This document shows, piece by piece, positions 20,442 to 32,540 of a stretch of DNA of 64,000 bases. A model generated the notes under the pieces. It made no database searches. It had not been told where the DNA came from and saw only the letters and a program-made list of their open reading frames with translations. A program made the translations under genes and the position numbers. The stretch is from contig CM066309.1 of NCBI GenBank assembly GCA_033807695.1, positions 930,001 through 994,000 of the forward strand, given 5' to 3'. The stretch is from Daedaleopsis sinensis. Lineage: Eukaryota > Basidiomycota > Agaricomycetes > Polyporales > Polyporaceae. Each line of letters opens with the position of its first letter. Position 1 is the stretch's first letter.

Positions 20442-22578
20442 CTAGTGACTATACCTTCTGATAGATACTAATGGAACGGAGTCCAGTGATCGAATGACAT
20501 TCTTCTCAAGTTCTGCTTCTGCTAATTTTCCCGTCACGAGGGGAAGCTCCCGGTAGTTCCACTTCGCAAATCCCCAACACTGTTCAATAGGATTCAGCTT
20601 GCAGTGAAATTTGGGTAGAAAAACAACTTGAAAGCCTCTTGCTTTGCAGAATGTCTCAAGCACTGACTCGACACCCACAAAGTCAGGTTTATTATAGAGA
20701 AGACGACAACAGCGGCATGAAATTTTGTCAGAAGGGGGAACTGGAGGGGACTCAAACTTGGGACATTCAGCATGCAACTTCTGCATAGCGCCCCGCTCAT
20801 ATCCCCGCTCCACAAGAATTTCTAACATCCCCTTGAAAACCCCCACACGCTCATGACCCTCTGGGAAGTAAAGTGGCTGAGGGCTTCCATCTGGAAGTTG
20901 CGCATCCGTCATACGAATACGCTGCTTCAAGACTTTGCTGTCAGGCCCATAGACAGGATTGCCTGTGGTTGGGTCACGAACTGGAGCATCAACTCCAAAC
21001 ATTGGTTTACCAGGTGCAGTGGTACTCTTTGACGTTTTACGTGCTGACAAGGCATCCTCAGTGCGCTTGAGATGAGTAGGAGCATTGTCAAAGACAAAGA
21101 CATGATTCTCATCAGGGAAATGCTTCTCAAGGATATCCATCGCAGTGGTAGCTGTCTTAATAATGTCACTGTTGTCGAAGTACCCATCACAATTCTTCCC
21201 TGAACAGAATAGAACCTGTGTGGACTCAGTACCATCAGAGGAGCAGAGCCAGCCATAATCAGCTGATACAAAATCAGATACCATTATGGTTGCTCCCTCT
21301 CCCTTAGGCTGTGGTGTTGCCTTTGCAGTGCTTGAAACCCAAAAGACTTTACAACAATCATTGGCAGCAAAGATAGATTCATCGTGATACCAATACACAG
21401 TGGCCTTTCCACTGCTGGAATTGTCACTGTGTTCATTAGAACCATCGGTTGCCCATTTACAAACAGATGAATCACGAGTAGCAAAAAAGGGGAGAAACTT
21501 AGTCTGATGGTAGTTAACTACATCCTGTCTCTCATGGCCATCGACATACTGACCCTTTGGTCCCTTGCCCCAGTGGTACTCAAGGCACCTCATCCACTTC
21601 TTTGCTGCTGAGAGTGAGATGGTTTTTTTTAAACCATAACACTCCTGCACATCATTATCCTCAAGATATTTTACAATATCCTTGGTGCACACATACTTCC
21701 CAACACTTTGAAGATGTGTGCAAAGCTCTGCCTTAAATTCCTCATCATCCAAAAGGCACTTCTTGTGCAAGCCATACAGTTGATAGGGCAATGCCCTGTT
21801 ATCAACATATGCCCGTGCCCAGCGGCGAAGAGAGCAAGCTTTGCCTGGCTTGCACATGAAGACTTTTGCGACAAGTTCAGATGATTTGATCCAATCTCCA
21901 TTCTCAATATAATTAGAATAAAGAGATTGCATCATCTCAAGGCGGCGCTGAAGCTGATCATCTCCTTTGAACGGGGGATGTCCCTTTCCATTAGGCTGTG
22001 GAGGACGCAGCAAGATAGAAATATCTTTAAGTGCATCATGAACACCGCTGAGATCTGGTTTACCAGTATTTGGTTTACCCAAGTCATCGTCATCAGAGTC
22101 ATCATCTGAATCTGACACTTGTGCTGCATGCAGTAGCATCTGAACTGGCACCGGTCTCCAATGGAACGGTAGTGTTGCATTGATGACCAGCACCAGCAGG
22201 GGCACAAGTAGAAGGAGTAGTCTGAGACGAGGTCGACAGAATACTCTCACCGGGGTGATAATCCAATGACCAGGTAGATGCTAAGATCTCCTTTAAGGTC
22301 TGAGCAGAATGCTCTTGGACTTGCTGAGGAGTAAGGCGAGGTAGGGGAAGAGAGGATAAGGAAGCAAGAGATGGAGAAGAATTCCTATTGATATTGCTAG
22401 GGGGTGGAGAGTGCTGTAGAATTGGTTAGTGCTAACCATCAGTGTCATAGCCCATATTGACAGCACATACATTGTCTTTACCCTTTGAAGGGATTGGCCA
22501 AGGGATTTTGAACTTCTTCTTTGCAAATGCCCCAAGATTTGCAATAGAACTTGCTCCACTGCACTTCCTCTTGACCAT
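20442..22578 (-). pseudogene. DDE transposase, C-terminally truncated
   Basis: A minus-strand frame of about 600 codons, without internal stops up to 22250, encodes a DDE/RNase-H-fold transposase common in basidiomycetes. The candidate triad is in YWYHDESIF, HVFVFDNAPTHLK and NPIEQCWGF. A cysteine cluster (CRCCRLLYNKPDF) sits between the second D and the E, and an acidic SDSDDDSDDDD stretch precedes the core. A likely start is ATG 22578 (MVKRKCSGASSIANL), which needs a splice or frameshift near 22440 and another near 22100 to join the main frame. After SVPLVSIRR a donor-like GTATAG appears, but the expected C-terminal exon is absent; the adjacent sequence is Helitron. Terminal inverted repeats were not found. 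Confidence 0.85.
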
Positions 22579-22599
22579 GGTGTGGTGATGGTACAGGAA

Positions 22600-23334
22600 T
22601 AAACCAAAGTTCAACCATGCTTCCATTTTTGCACATAATCCACTGACTAAGCAGTTGTGGCTGTTAAAATGGCTTATAACTTCGTATACAATAGAGATAT
22701 CAAAAATCGAAAACCTGCGAAGTGTAGATAGGGCATTTGGCTACAGTTCTCAGGTTTTACATTTTTTATTAAGGGGGCACACAGATAGTTATAAGATTTC
22801 TAGCTATTGATCCCTGCCAAACACAAATAAGCGCCCATAAGTGCCCGCATGTGACTTAGCATATTTTGAAGTGGCCCTATCTTACAATAAGATTGTTGCA
22901 TATTAATCAGCCTAGTTAGAGCATTCAAGATGTTTGAGTGCTTGATCGCCATATCCTTGGCAGATAGAACACATTGTATACATCATTCTGTTTTGAGTTG
23001 AGAATTGAGCTCTATCTTACTGTGCTGTGTTGATTTTGACCTATTGCACTCTCATATAGGCACAAATCCAGGACTTTCAAGGTAAGATCCATCAATACTA
23101 TATATGATTATCAATATACTATTCTATGCTTAACAAGATATACACAATATATAGTATGTTTTATACATGATTGTCTACAATCTATCACTTATCCCAAGCC
23201 TTTTGTCAACATGCATGCATCTCTATATTGGTTTTCTCAAAGCAATTGCATTGAAGGGGTGTGGTTGGATCAGAAAGTGAATGAGGCAAAAGCAGCATAA
23301 TTGAGTTTAAAGGATGGTTTTCACTAGTCTAATC
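22600..23334. other. AT-rich spacer
   Basis: No coding frame of note. It contains ATAACTTCGTATA at 22676-22688, identical to one loxP arm but without the partner arm. Composition switches sharply to GC-rich at about 23335, where the DIRS-like element begins. Confidence 0.5.
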
Positions 23335-23642
23335 ATCGCACATACACCGCGCGCTCGCGGGCGCCCCACACAGCAGCTCATGCGCGAAGCTGCCGCTTTC
23401 GGACATCCACCGCGCTCGGCACGTCACTGCCGCCACACACGCTAGTAAGCACGAGAGAGGAAGAGAGGGGTCTTTCACCTCTCTTTCTCTCTCCCCGGTG
23501 AGCACGGCAGCCAAACGTCCCCTCGGAGTGTCCGCTGACCTCTCTGTATCCCCACTCACGCGTGCTAGTCGTCCTGTGGATTGTTTTAGCTATAACAGCT
23601 TCGCCATCAACATCAGCCCAAAGCAGTGTACTACTGTCTCAC

Positions 23643-24768
23643 ATGTTGGAACATGGAAGCAACCACGGGATCTCAGAAGCGCAAGCGAACATTGTCAAAG
23701 AGTGTGAAAGTCACGTTGAGGCGTATTGCCGAGGAGACATTAACAGAGTGTCCGCCGTCAGCGGCGTCTTCCGAGCTCTCAGTGCGCCCGGGGGTCAGCT
23801 CGACGCTGTGGCCTTCGAGGCAACTTTCAACTTCTATTTCAAAATGCTCGAAGAAATTGACCAGGACCGAGGAGGACCAAATCCCGCTCCTCAACCGCCT
23901 CAGCAGCCCGGTGGGGGAGCCGGAGCACCACCTGGAGGACCATAGCCGGTTGGTGCGCCCCCTCTCGGGGGCGCGCCACCTCCCAGCACCGTTAGGAGGT
24001 ACGCTTCCCCCTCTAGGGGAAGCCTCGGGTGTCAGAGATCTAGCTCTCCGCTTACGGGATCCAATCCCGATCTCGACCGCGCGCTCGAGGGAGATGAGCC
24101 TAGCCCCAAGCGGGTTAAAGCCAACACCCAGCTCTACCTGTGGAAGAACCCGAGTGGGACAACACCTACGAGGATGTGCCGTCGACCTCGACCGCGTGCT
24201 CACCGGATACTACTCGTGCAACGCCGACGACAAGGTCGCTCAGCACGTGGGCGACCTCGAGCTCTCGTACCGAGCCATCGAGCCCAAGCGCCGGGTCGAG
24301 TCTTTCGGAGACTGGGTCATCACGTGGGGAAAGGCGTCAACCGCCATTCACTACGCGTTCCCGCACCGAGAGACAGAGCTCCTTGAATATTCGGAGCACA
24401 TCGTCCAGCTATTCGGAGTGCTTGCACATTCCCAGCAAAGCCGTGTCATAGAATACGACAAAGCAGTTCGGAAACATGTCGGCACCGTCCGAAACATCAC
24501 GCTCACCGACTTCAACGCCTTCAACGGGATCACAATCATGTGTATCGACTTTGTTGGAGCCGGCACCTCATCAACATCCGACACTCCTCAGTAGCCTGCG
24601 AGAGCGAGCGCTTCAAAGTCGTGCACCAGAAAATGAGAGGAAGCCTGCAAGAGATGGAACACAGGGCAGTGCCGGCGCAGCACTGAGGAGTGCCACTACA
24701 AGCACATCTGCGCACGATGCGGACATGCCGGGCATCCCGAGCCCAGATGCACTCAGGATGCGCACTGA
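23643..24768 (+). pseudogene. DIRS-like gag
   Basis: ATG 23643 opens MLEHGSNHGISEAQ, with a Pro/Gly-rich stretch ending at TAG 23943-23945. The same frame continues beyond to a basic region (SPKRVKANTQLYLW). After a frame change come VDLDRVLTGYYS, RVESFGDWVITWGKA, YAFPHRETELLEY and VRKHVGTVRNITLTDFNAFN, conserved in DIRS-type capsid-like proteins of Agaricomycetes. It closes with a zinc finger, ECHYKHICARCGHAGHPEPRC (split over 24684-24755), the expected nucleic-acid-binding tail. At least two lesions break the frame. Confidence 0.65.
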
Positions 24769-24779
24769 GCATCCTCAGC

Positions 24780-26660
24780 ACGCTTCCGCACCACGTTTTC
24801 TGTGCGGCTTCGTGTGGAGCGATGGCAACGACCAAGACGACCAAGTGCAAATGTTCGGCTCGGTCTCGCTCTCGCACGAGGCACTCCCGGACGTCCCGCA
24901 CGCAGTAAAACAGGACCCGTGCATTCTCAACACTTTGCGCGCACGGCCCGACCTATTCAAAATTGTAACACCTATTAATATACCGTGTTTTCATCACCTC
25001 CTTTCCAACCACTCATACCAGCCTTTCATCCATTCCGTTGTCTGCGGCCTCCAACATGCCTTCTGGCCCTTTGAAGATGACAAGCCCCAAGACTACCCAG
25101 ATATGCATGACGAAGTCCGCACGCCACCCGCAGACGATGTTGCGCGACAATCCCTACGCGACCAGAGGGACAAAGAAGTCACACTCGGGCGCTTTTCCCC
25201 ATTGTTCGGATCAGAGCTGATGGAGGGAATGTATAATATGCCCATTCACATCGTACCTAAGCCAAACTCAGCTAAATTCAGGCTCGTGAACAACCAATCC
25301 GCTGACCCATACTCCCTGAACTCCATGATTTGATCTGAATCAATCCATGGCGCTGTCCTCGATGGGATCCCCGTGCTCAGAATACACTTGCGTCGCTTCC
25401 GAGAGCGTTTCGGGAACCAGCCGCTCATTCTGTGGAAATCGGATGTGTCCCAAGCCTATCGCCGCATGCCTATGTCCCCCTTCTGGCAAATTGGGCAAAT
25501 CATTACAGTCCACGGGCAGTGCTACGTCAACCGCTGCAACGTCTTCGGCGGTCGCGCGTCCCTGCAGGTCTGGGCCACTTTCCTCTGCCTCGTCGCTTGG
25601 ATCGCGGAAACTCACTTCAGGGGTCAACCTCGTGGGCACATACATCGACGATAATTTCGGATTCGAACTCCGAAGCCGCATACAATGGTACCCACCTTTC
25701 CGAAAGTTCCTCCCTCGCGCTCAAGCTTAGCTCCTGCTCTGCTGGGATGAGATCGAGCTACCTCACGACAAGCCCAAGCAACTCTATGACGTCCAACTCC
25801 CTATCATTGGTTTCCTCTGTGACGCAGATGCTCTCTCTGTCGGACTCCCTCTCAATCGCCAGCAGCGGCTCGTTGCGACCATCTGCATGGTTTGCGACAT
25901 CAAGCGTGCTCACCGGTGCCCGCTAAGAGATCTCCTCTCGCTCACCGGATTTGTCAGCTGTGTGCTCAATGTCATGCTGCTGCTGTGTCCAGGTCTCTCC
26001 AGCATGTACACCAAGATGACAGGGAAGAGCAACAAACACGCCGACATTTATATCAATACCACTATGGTGCGAGACCTGACATGGGTCGCTGACCATGTCG
26101 AGCACGCACCTCCCGTTCAGCTGCTGCAGAGCGTTGTCTGGTCCCGGGCCGACCTTGTGCCTAGCAACCCGGAGCACAAGTTCGCGATGGTGGATGCATC
26201 TGGCCGGGGTCTGGGACTATATTTCCCTTGGTTACATCTAGGTTTCCACTCGTCCCTGCCCGTTGACCTGCCGGCAGGTACCATCTTCTTCATGAAGTCA
26301 CTGGCTGTCTGCAGTGCTCTCCACCGCGTGCTCGCATGGATGCAATCTGGATGCCGCATTGTCCGCCTCGTGGTCTTGTCCGACAATGCCAACGCTATCG
26401 CAATCTTCAACACTCTGCGCGCAGACCCTGTGTATAGCCTCATCCTTATGTCCTCAACAGATGTCCGCCTCCAGCTCAGCCTCGACGTCCGGATCAATCA
26501 TGTCCCAGGGCACTTCAACGTTGTTGCAGATGCCCTGTCGCGAGGGAAACTAGACCTCGCCTGCGCACTCGACCCTCTTCTCGAACTTTTCCATTTTCTA
26601 CCCCCTCGGGATGCGCTGGGGGTCGCCAGAAATGATCCTGAGCCCCCGACGTTCACACCA
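24780..26660 (+). pseudogene. DIRS-like reverse transcriptase and RNase H
   Basis: The fingers region reads MYNMPIHIVPKPNSAKFRLV, then ILWKSDVSQAYRRMPM (motif A) and FGGRASLQVWATFL. After one frameshift near 25620 the active site is YIDDNFGFE. RNase H follows with MVDASGRGLGLYFP, VVLSDNANAIAIF and NHVPGHFNVVADALSRG. Lesions are few: TGA 25331-25333 in place of a residue before SESIHGAV, the frameshift, and TAG 25728-25730. Otherwise the frame reads through to about 26660 and overlaps the recombinase frame, as in other DIRS elements. Confidence 0.85.
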
Positions 26661-27645
26661 GCCCCCGCGCGTGGTGTGGATTCTAGAGTGCCTGCTGCAC
26701 GAGTGCGTCATCGCGCTCGAGCACACGCTCGACCGTTCCACCAAGTCCACTTATATGTCTGCTTTAAATTCTTACCTTACATTTTGCTCCATGAACCATT
26801 TCCCCATAAATCCTACCGAAACCATGCTCAGTATTTATGTTATCTACCAAAGCCACCACATCGAACCGCACTCGGTAGATTTGTACTTATCTGGGATCTG
26901 CAGCGAACTCGAGGACTTTTACCCTGATGTCCGTTGCGTGCGTAAAGCACCACTCGTAGCGCACACGCTCCAAGGCGCCAAACGCATATATAGCAAACCT
27001 GTCTCATGCAAGATGCCTCTCGCACGTGACGACATTGAGCATGTCCGTGTCTCCCTCCTCCCCAGCAACAACTACGACAATCTGCTCTTCCTTGCCCAAT
27101 TCACCACAAGTTTCCACGCTCTGCTCTGGCTCGGCAACCTCGTCTGGCCAGACTGCAGGGACCTCCGCTCCTTCGACAAAGTCTCACGACGGGTGTCCGT
27201 GCTCGTGGGAGCCGATACCTTCTCGTTCGATCTTTGACGGCACAAGGCAGATCGCCATTTCGAGGGCAACAATGTCGCTGTCGCAACCGCAATTCACGGG
27301 GAGAGCTCCCTCCTCACATTCAAAGCCTTCCTCGCCACGCGAGACCGCCTCTTCCCATGCCGTGCCGAACTGTGGATCGCGCGCGACAGATCCCTCCCCA
27401 CCTGAAGCTGGTTCTTGTGCCGCCTCCGCATATTCTTCCCACCATTCTCTCGGATCAGCGGGCACTCGTTACGAGCTGGTGGAGCGACCGCTCTGGCCAT
27501 ATCTGGCGTACCGGCATCCTCAATCCAGGCCATAGGCTGTTGGTCTTCCGAGGCCTGGCAGGCCTACATCCGCAAAAACCTGCTGATCGTCCATGCTATG
27601 ATGATTGTGGAGCGTCAAAACGGCGCCGACGGAGCTGCTCCTTCA
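26611..27645 (+). pseudogene. DIRS-like tyrosine recombinase
   Basis: A single frame runs from about 26611 to 27645 with only two stops, TGA 27235-27237 and TGA 27403-27405. The N-terminal part (LDRSTKSTYMSALNSYLTFC, YLSGICSELE) is the SAM-like core-binding domain. The catalytic part has SGHSLRAGGATALA (H-x-x-R) and SSEAWQAYIRKN (nucleophilic Tyr). The first catalytic Arg, expected in a LLRLGELVWPD-type motif, reads Trp here (HALLWLGNLVWPD, codon TGG 27127-27129). Two nonsense codons plus loss of that Arg make the copy inactive. Confidence 0.85.
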
Positions 27646-27910
27646 TAGCCAACATAGACATAGAGCGTCGAGAGAGAGTCTGACACAGTTTTCCAACGAA
27701 TTCTCCCATCCCTTTCATCTCTGTCATAACTGAATAAAACCCTAGACATAAAACCACAGACATATTTTTCCCTTTCTCCTTTTTTAGTCTTCTAGTGTTC
27801 GCACTCGTTTACAGTGAATTCAACATGCATTTAGTCGCCGCGCGCGACGACTGTGATCTGCTAAAACTCACGGCGTGCACAGCCCGCATCCACAGGACAG
27901 GAAGTGCGGC

Positions 27911-29025
27911 AGATTTGAGACCTTATGGCTGTTAAGATTGCCTTCTAGTGTAATAGCAACAACACATTGTGATAGCTTACATACAGCAATTATAGATATG
28001 TGGGATTGAGAATAATGGTATACTGAATGGATAACACTACTACACTTTATAGATAATTGAGCCTACCCTCTGCTATATTAAGTGTTGTGGAATGATGATG
28101 AACATGTTAAATGCTGCCATAAGATATATATATCTTCATTCCATAGGTAGTAAATATATAACACATTTAATCAAATCATCAATCGTACCTACCAGTAATG
28201 GCCCTCCTCCCACAAGTGACAAATAAGCTTGGTGGCTCATCAGCAGCAGGTATGTAATGAGTCACTCTTGCACACTATCAACTTCCACTTGCCTCTTGCA
28301 CTGAGCAAATCAGCCATCTGATGTCATACCAGGACCTATCCAGTGAGACACAAGTACACATATAGTGCTCTGTGGTAAGTTGGTCACCACCTGTGCCATA
28401 TATATATCTTTATTGAATTTCATGCCAGGATTTAAGCTATGTTCCAAGGCCTTGCATCCATCCTCAGGACTCCCATTACTACAACAATACCAATGCCCGG
28501 ATGTTGACAGAATGTCCAGTTCTTGCCCTAAAGGCCCAGTTTGCTGCTCAATTTTGGGACACATATATGGTGTACACACTGCAACTCTACAAATCTGTCT
28601 ACTTGGCCAAACCTGATACCATGCTGGCCTTTGTTGAGGCTGTGAAGAGGCATCCAGTACAAGTGAGTAGTATGGTTTATTGTTTTGACAAAATTGTTGA
28701 TAATGCTACCAGGTCAAACAATTGGGTGCATACATTGAGGACTTTAAGATCATTTTACCGGGATCAGGAGTGTTGTAAATATTGTAAATATCAAATCACA
28801 CACAACAGCTTCCAGTATGCCTAATCATGCATGCCTGGTGGGCATGGCAAGCCTTACAAATTTAAGCAATGGAAAGAGTGTCCTGGACAGCATGGAGAGT
28901 CTTTATTGCCAGTCCAAGTAACATATTGTGATGGGCGTCTTTGCTGAGTCTACAACTAAATAGTTGAGGGCATTAGAAAAAAGACAAGTAATAAACCTTG
29001 ACCACTTACATTTGGACAATGGGTA
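27911..29025. other. AT-rich spacer with a possible decayed frame
   Basis: Mostly low-complexity AT-rich DNA. A frame of about 107 codons (28501-28824, plus; includes AQFAAQFWDTYMVYTLQLYK) has plausible protein composition but no family that I recognise. Nothing else is supported. Confidence 0.3.
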
Positions 29026-29704
29026 TAGGGTGTAGCACGGGTACAGGATCCCCGCCACGGGTACAGATCAAACCCGTGCAGGTATGGGCAGGTGCTGACC
29101 CATCACCAACCTGTGGACCCATGCGGATCCCCACAAGTGTACTCATGGACTGCACTGTCGCAATATTAATGAGTGTACTGCTGCATATCTGGCAATCATA
29201 GTCTCCACTAGCATTTAATGCTTACTCACATTTGTTGTTTGTAGGTCTCACTGATCTGTCGTTCTGTCATTGTTGATACTGACTTCTCGCCTCCAACAGC
29301 ATGTTTTGTTAGGGCACTGAAGCAGCCATTAGATGCAGTTTAGGCAATCTGCAAGTATTGTCTGACATTTCCTCTCCCCGTCTAACATTACAGTCACTCC
29401 TGACACATTTTGTCCACACTATAAAACTTGAGGTACATGAAGATGCCTAGAAAGAGGGATCATCAGCCCACAGAGGTGGTTGAGTGGTTGTGGACACCAT
29501 CCAAAAGCACTTTCTTTATGCTGAGATGGTGGTATCAGAGCAGGGCAGTAGTCATCTGATGTCCTCAACAACAAAGTGCCACCCATATGTACACTATATG
29601 TACATGACCCGCATGGGAACCCATGACAAAATCTGTACCTGTACCCCTCTCCATGGGTACAGGTGAGCCTCAGAGGTGTGCGGGTTGACCTGTACTACAC
29701 TCTA
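29026..29704. mobile_element. hAT-like non-autonomous relic
   Basis: The left end TAGGGTGTAGCACGGGTACA and the inverse of the right end (TAGAGTGTAGTACAGGTCAA) match at about 16 of 20 positions. The interior near both ends is rich in CCCGTACC-type words. Flanks AATGGGTA and AACAGGCA could be a decayed 8-bp duplication; their three differences are all transitions. A TAGGG start with 8-bp duplications fits the hAT superfamily. No transposase frame lies inside the 679 bp. Confidence 0.5.
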
Positions 29705-31198
29705 AACAGGCAGGAATGTGCCCTGTTGCAATCAACCGGTGCTGTGGGTTTTGAGGATAAATTGGTGTACTGTGCATCCACATAGCTGCTCTCTTGACCA
29801 ACCTTTTTGTTACTGTTCTCATTGTCCCATTCGGCCAAATTGAAGATGACATCTAAGTTCATTTCTTCACATTTTGCCATCTTCTTGGTGCTCATTAAGT
29901 ATGTTGTGTTTGTCAGCATCTTCAAAGGAGTCTGAAAAATGTGCTAAGATGGTAGGGGATGAGGCAATATGCACATTGGTGTCCAAATCAGGCAGTGTAC
30001 CTTGCACTAAAGGTCTGAAGGTGTAGAGGGAGTTCGGACAACTGCACAAAAGTGTCATTGCTCTAGTCACCATCACATGTGTGAAGCTCAAAAGAATGAG
30101 ATTGCAGACCAGCTGATTCAGTATTATTCTTGTGCTTCATTGAGTATTCCTCTACTTCAAGTTGAACAGAGAACACAGCCTCAGCACAGCTTAAGCCACA
30201 CTATCCACAGTCTTTAAGTTGCTGTGAAATACTTTTAGATAATATGTTCAAGCCAGCGCCAGTGAAGGGCTTATAAACTGATAGCATCTCTGCACCAGAG
30301 AGCTCATGACCTTCTACACTGAATCCCATAGCCCACTACATACCTATTGTGACACCTCAACTAAAATCATCATAATACTCTTCTCTAAATCAAGGCACAC
30401 ACTATGGACATATGCCATGTCACAACACTTGTGCATCAAACCCTGCCACTCCCTATTGGACTTCAAGACAGTGGTAACTGGAACATAGACAATACAATCT
30501 GTAAATCTGTGAGTAGGATTATTGGCTTAGTATGTCTCTCTAGCAATTCCTTGGACAACCGAGAACTACTAGACCGGCTAGCTGTTTATGGGCTCGATTC
30601 TACTGGTAGTAGCAACAGAGTGGCTCATATTCAAGTGCTACACAAGTTTGCTAATGACACTAATGTATGTAAGTAGTGGTGCTCTTAGATTGATACTTTG
30701 GGCTTTACCAGGGTTAAGGTCCCTGCTCAGAGACAGTACAAAGGCTGCCATACTGAGCTATCTCCTACTGCACGTACAAATAAACTTCAAGACAATCATC
30801 TTCCACTAAACTGCAAGATAACATGCCCTACACCTACTCAAAAATGTAATCTGCTGGTAGCAGGGTCTCAGGAATGTGTTACAGCCTTCTATATGTTTGA
30901 AAATGCATTACAGGGGACCATTTACAACAAAAGGGTATGTCATAAACACCCCCTTAACATTTTACAGTACTTTGATCATTTGAAAATGTGCCATGAGGAA
31001 CTCATTACGATAGCTTTCACATTTTATATTGCTCTTTGTGGGTTCATCTAGAACATAATGCTTTTATAGATTGTACGATGTAGTGGTGTCCTGGGCCTCT
31101 GGGGCTGCTACATAGGCTGGGCCAAGGTAACAATAAAATATACACATGAGGCCTGATGAGCTCAATGTGCCAATATCCCGACACCTGTGGTCACCACT
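29705..31198. other. AT-rich spacer, no gene recognised
   Basis: Short frames only. One plus-strand frame of about 90 codons (30404-30676) has unremarkable composition. No repeats or RNA genes were recognised. Confidence 0.4.
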
Positions 31199-32540
31199 TT
31201 ATATATATACAGACCAGTGAGTTTGTCGCATTCTTGCAATCAGCCACTTAACAACGAGAAGGTGGTTGCAAATTGTCTGTTCAGGGGTCCATCTGGAGAG
31301 CCAATGCAGCCACTGCTTTGCATTGTCTGGAGGTTGATGTCCCCCGTGAGAGTTGGCAGAGATGGCTGGGAGAACATCTCTGTCAGGATCCAGCATTGCG
31401 GTATAGATCATCATGTTTGCAACATTGTGGTTGCTGCAGGCAGTTCCATTTGAAACATGGTGAAAAGCAGTATGTTCAACACCAAAACACAAACCTGAGG
31501 GAGAGTACAAGCCAACAATAGCCCTCAGGCAATTGGCACCCTCCTCTGCCAGCCTTGAAGGCAAGATATCCTGAATTGTGCTCAATGAAGGGAGGATGGA
31601 GGTGAGGACAAGCTGGGTTGTTAGTCTGGATTGCATTGTAACCCAAAAGGAGGGGCCAGACATTTGATCGCAATAGTAATCACAGAAATTGGGGTATGGA
31701 AGTTCAATGCAGGAAATATGGATACCGTGAGGAATTGAGACATTGTCAGTCATCAACCCTGGCCTGCATTTGAAATCATGTTAAGTAGAGGGTAGTAGCT
31801 GAAGCGGTCTTTGTTTACCTGAGGAACATTGGCTGGATTCACCTTCCATCCCTCCCATGTCACGATGATCAAAGACAAAGAAAGGTATACAGTTGCAGCC
31901 AGCCCTACCACTCTCTTGAGTGTAGCATATCATATGGTAAGGCACTCCAAAGTGAAAGACATGTTGGACATTCAGAAGGTCAATTCTGTTGCCAAGGGAT
32001 GTAGTCAATGCGATAGCTGGGTGCGCGCCGGAAGCATAGCTTTGAAATATTCTTGTGCAATGCTCTGAGGGCAAGTGTGAATGACAGTAGAGGATCCTGA
32101 GCTTACTTTCCACCGGAACAACCTCTGTTGTTGTGTGTGCAAAGACCATGAGGTGTTTGCCCTGGGTAGACTCTGCGCACATGAGAGAGAGACCTCTTGT
32201 GCTAGCTTGCGAAGGACATCATTCCTCGTAGGCTCCATGTGTACTTGATAGCTAATCTCTGGACCAGCTCCCAGGTTGAGAATAATCAAACTGAGGATGA
32301 ATTTCACTCTCGAGTGAGGTAGGAAAAGTTGCAGTGTTGATGATGATTTTGACAGTGACAAGGTGAATCTTGCATAGCCATCTCATACACCACTGGAAGG
32401 CTGAGTGCTGCAGGATGATGTGGGCCTCTTAAAGTATGAGAACTTTCATTCACCCCAGACTGCCATCATCTGTGAGAAATACAATGCTGATTGCAGCACC
32501 ACTCAAGCTCTAGAAGTAGCCCATCCAGTGGCATGATAAT
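31199..32540 (-). pseudogene. Decayed RecQ-like helicase core
   Basis: The minus strand between about 32540 and 31840 keeps helicase landmarks. PQLVIIMPLDGLLLELE resembles motif Ia, and HLMVFAHTTTEV with ILYCHSHL resembles the domain-2 strand and the peptide preceding motif V. ALTTSLGNRIDLLNVQHVFHFG (motif V region) is followed by YTQESGRAGCNC, matching the QESGRAGRDG motif VI of RecQ enzymes with the final Arg changed. Frame changes and stops separate the blocks. The form resembles RecQ helicases near telomeres in several fungi (TLH-type) and multicopy in Agaricomycetes. Residual frames downstream (31756-31199) were not identified. It is inactive. Confidence 0.6.

Larger units (their letters stand above)
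23335..27910 (+). mobile_element. DIRS-like tyrosine-recombinase retrotransposon, inactivated
   Basis: A GC-rich block embedded in AT-rich sequence carries gag, reverse transcriptase/RNase H and tyrosine recombinase in that order with overlapping frames. This is the layout of DIRS-group elements, which integrate by a tyrosine recombinase rather than a DDE integrase. Boundaries are set by the composition change. I could not identify the split or inverted terminal repeats expected for the group. Confidence 0.8.

Noticed and set aside
22676..22688. ATAACTTCGTATA, identical to one arm of loxP
   Set aside because: The inverted partner arm and spacer are missing and no related recombinase is nearby; a 13-bp chance match in AT-rich DNA.
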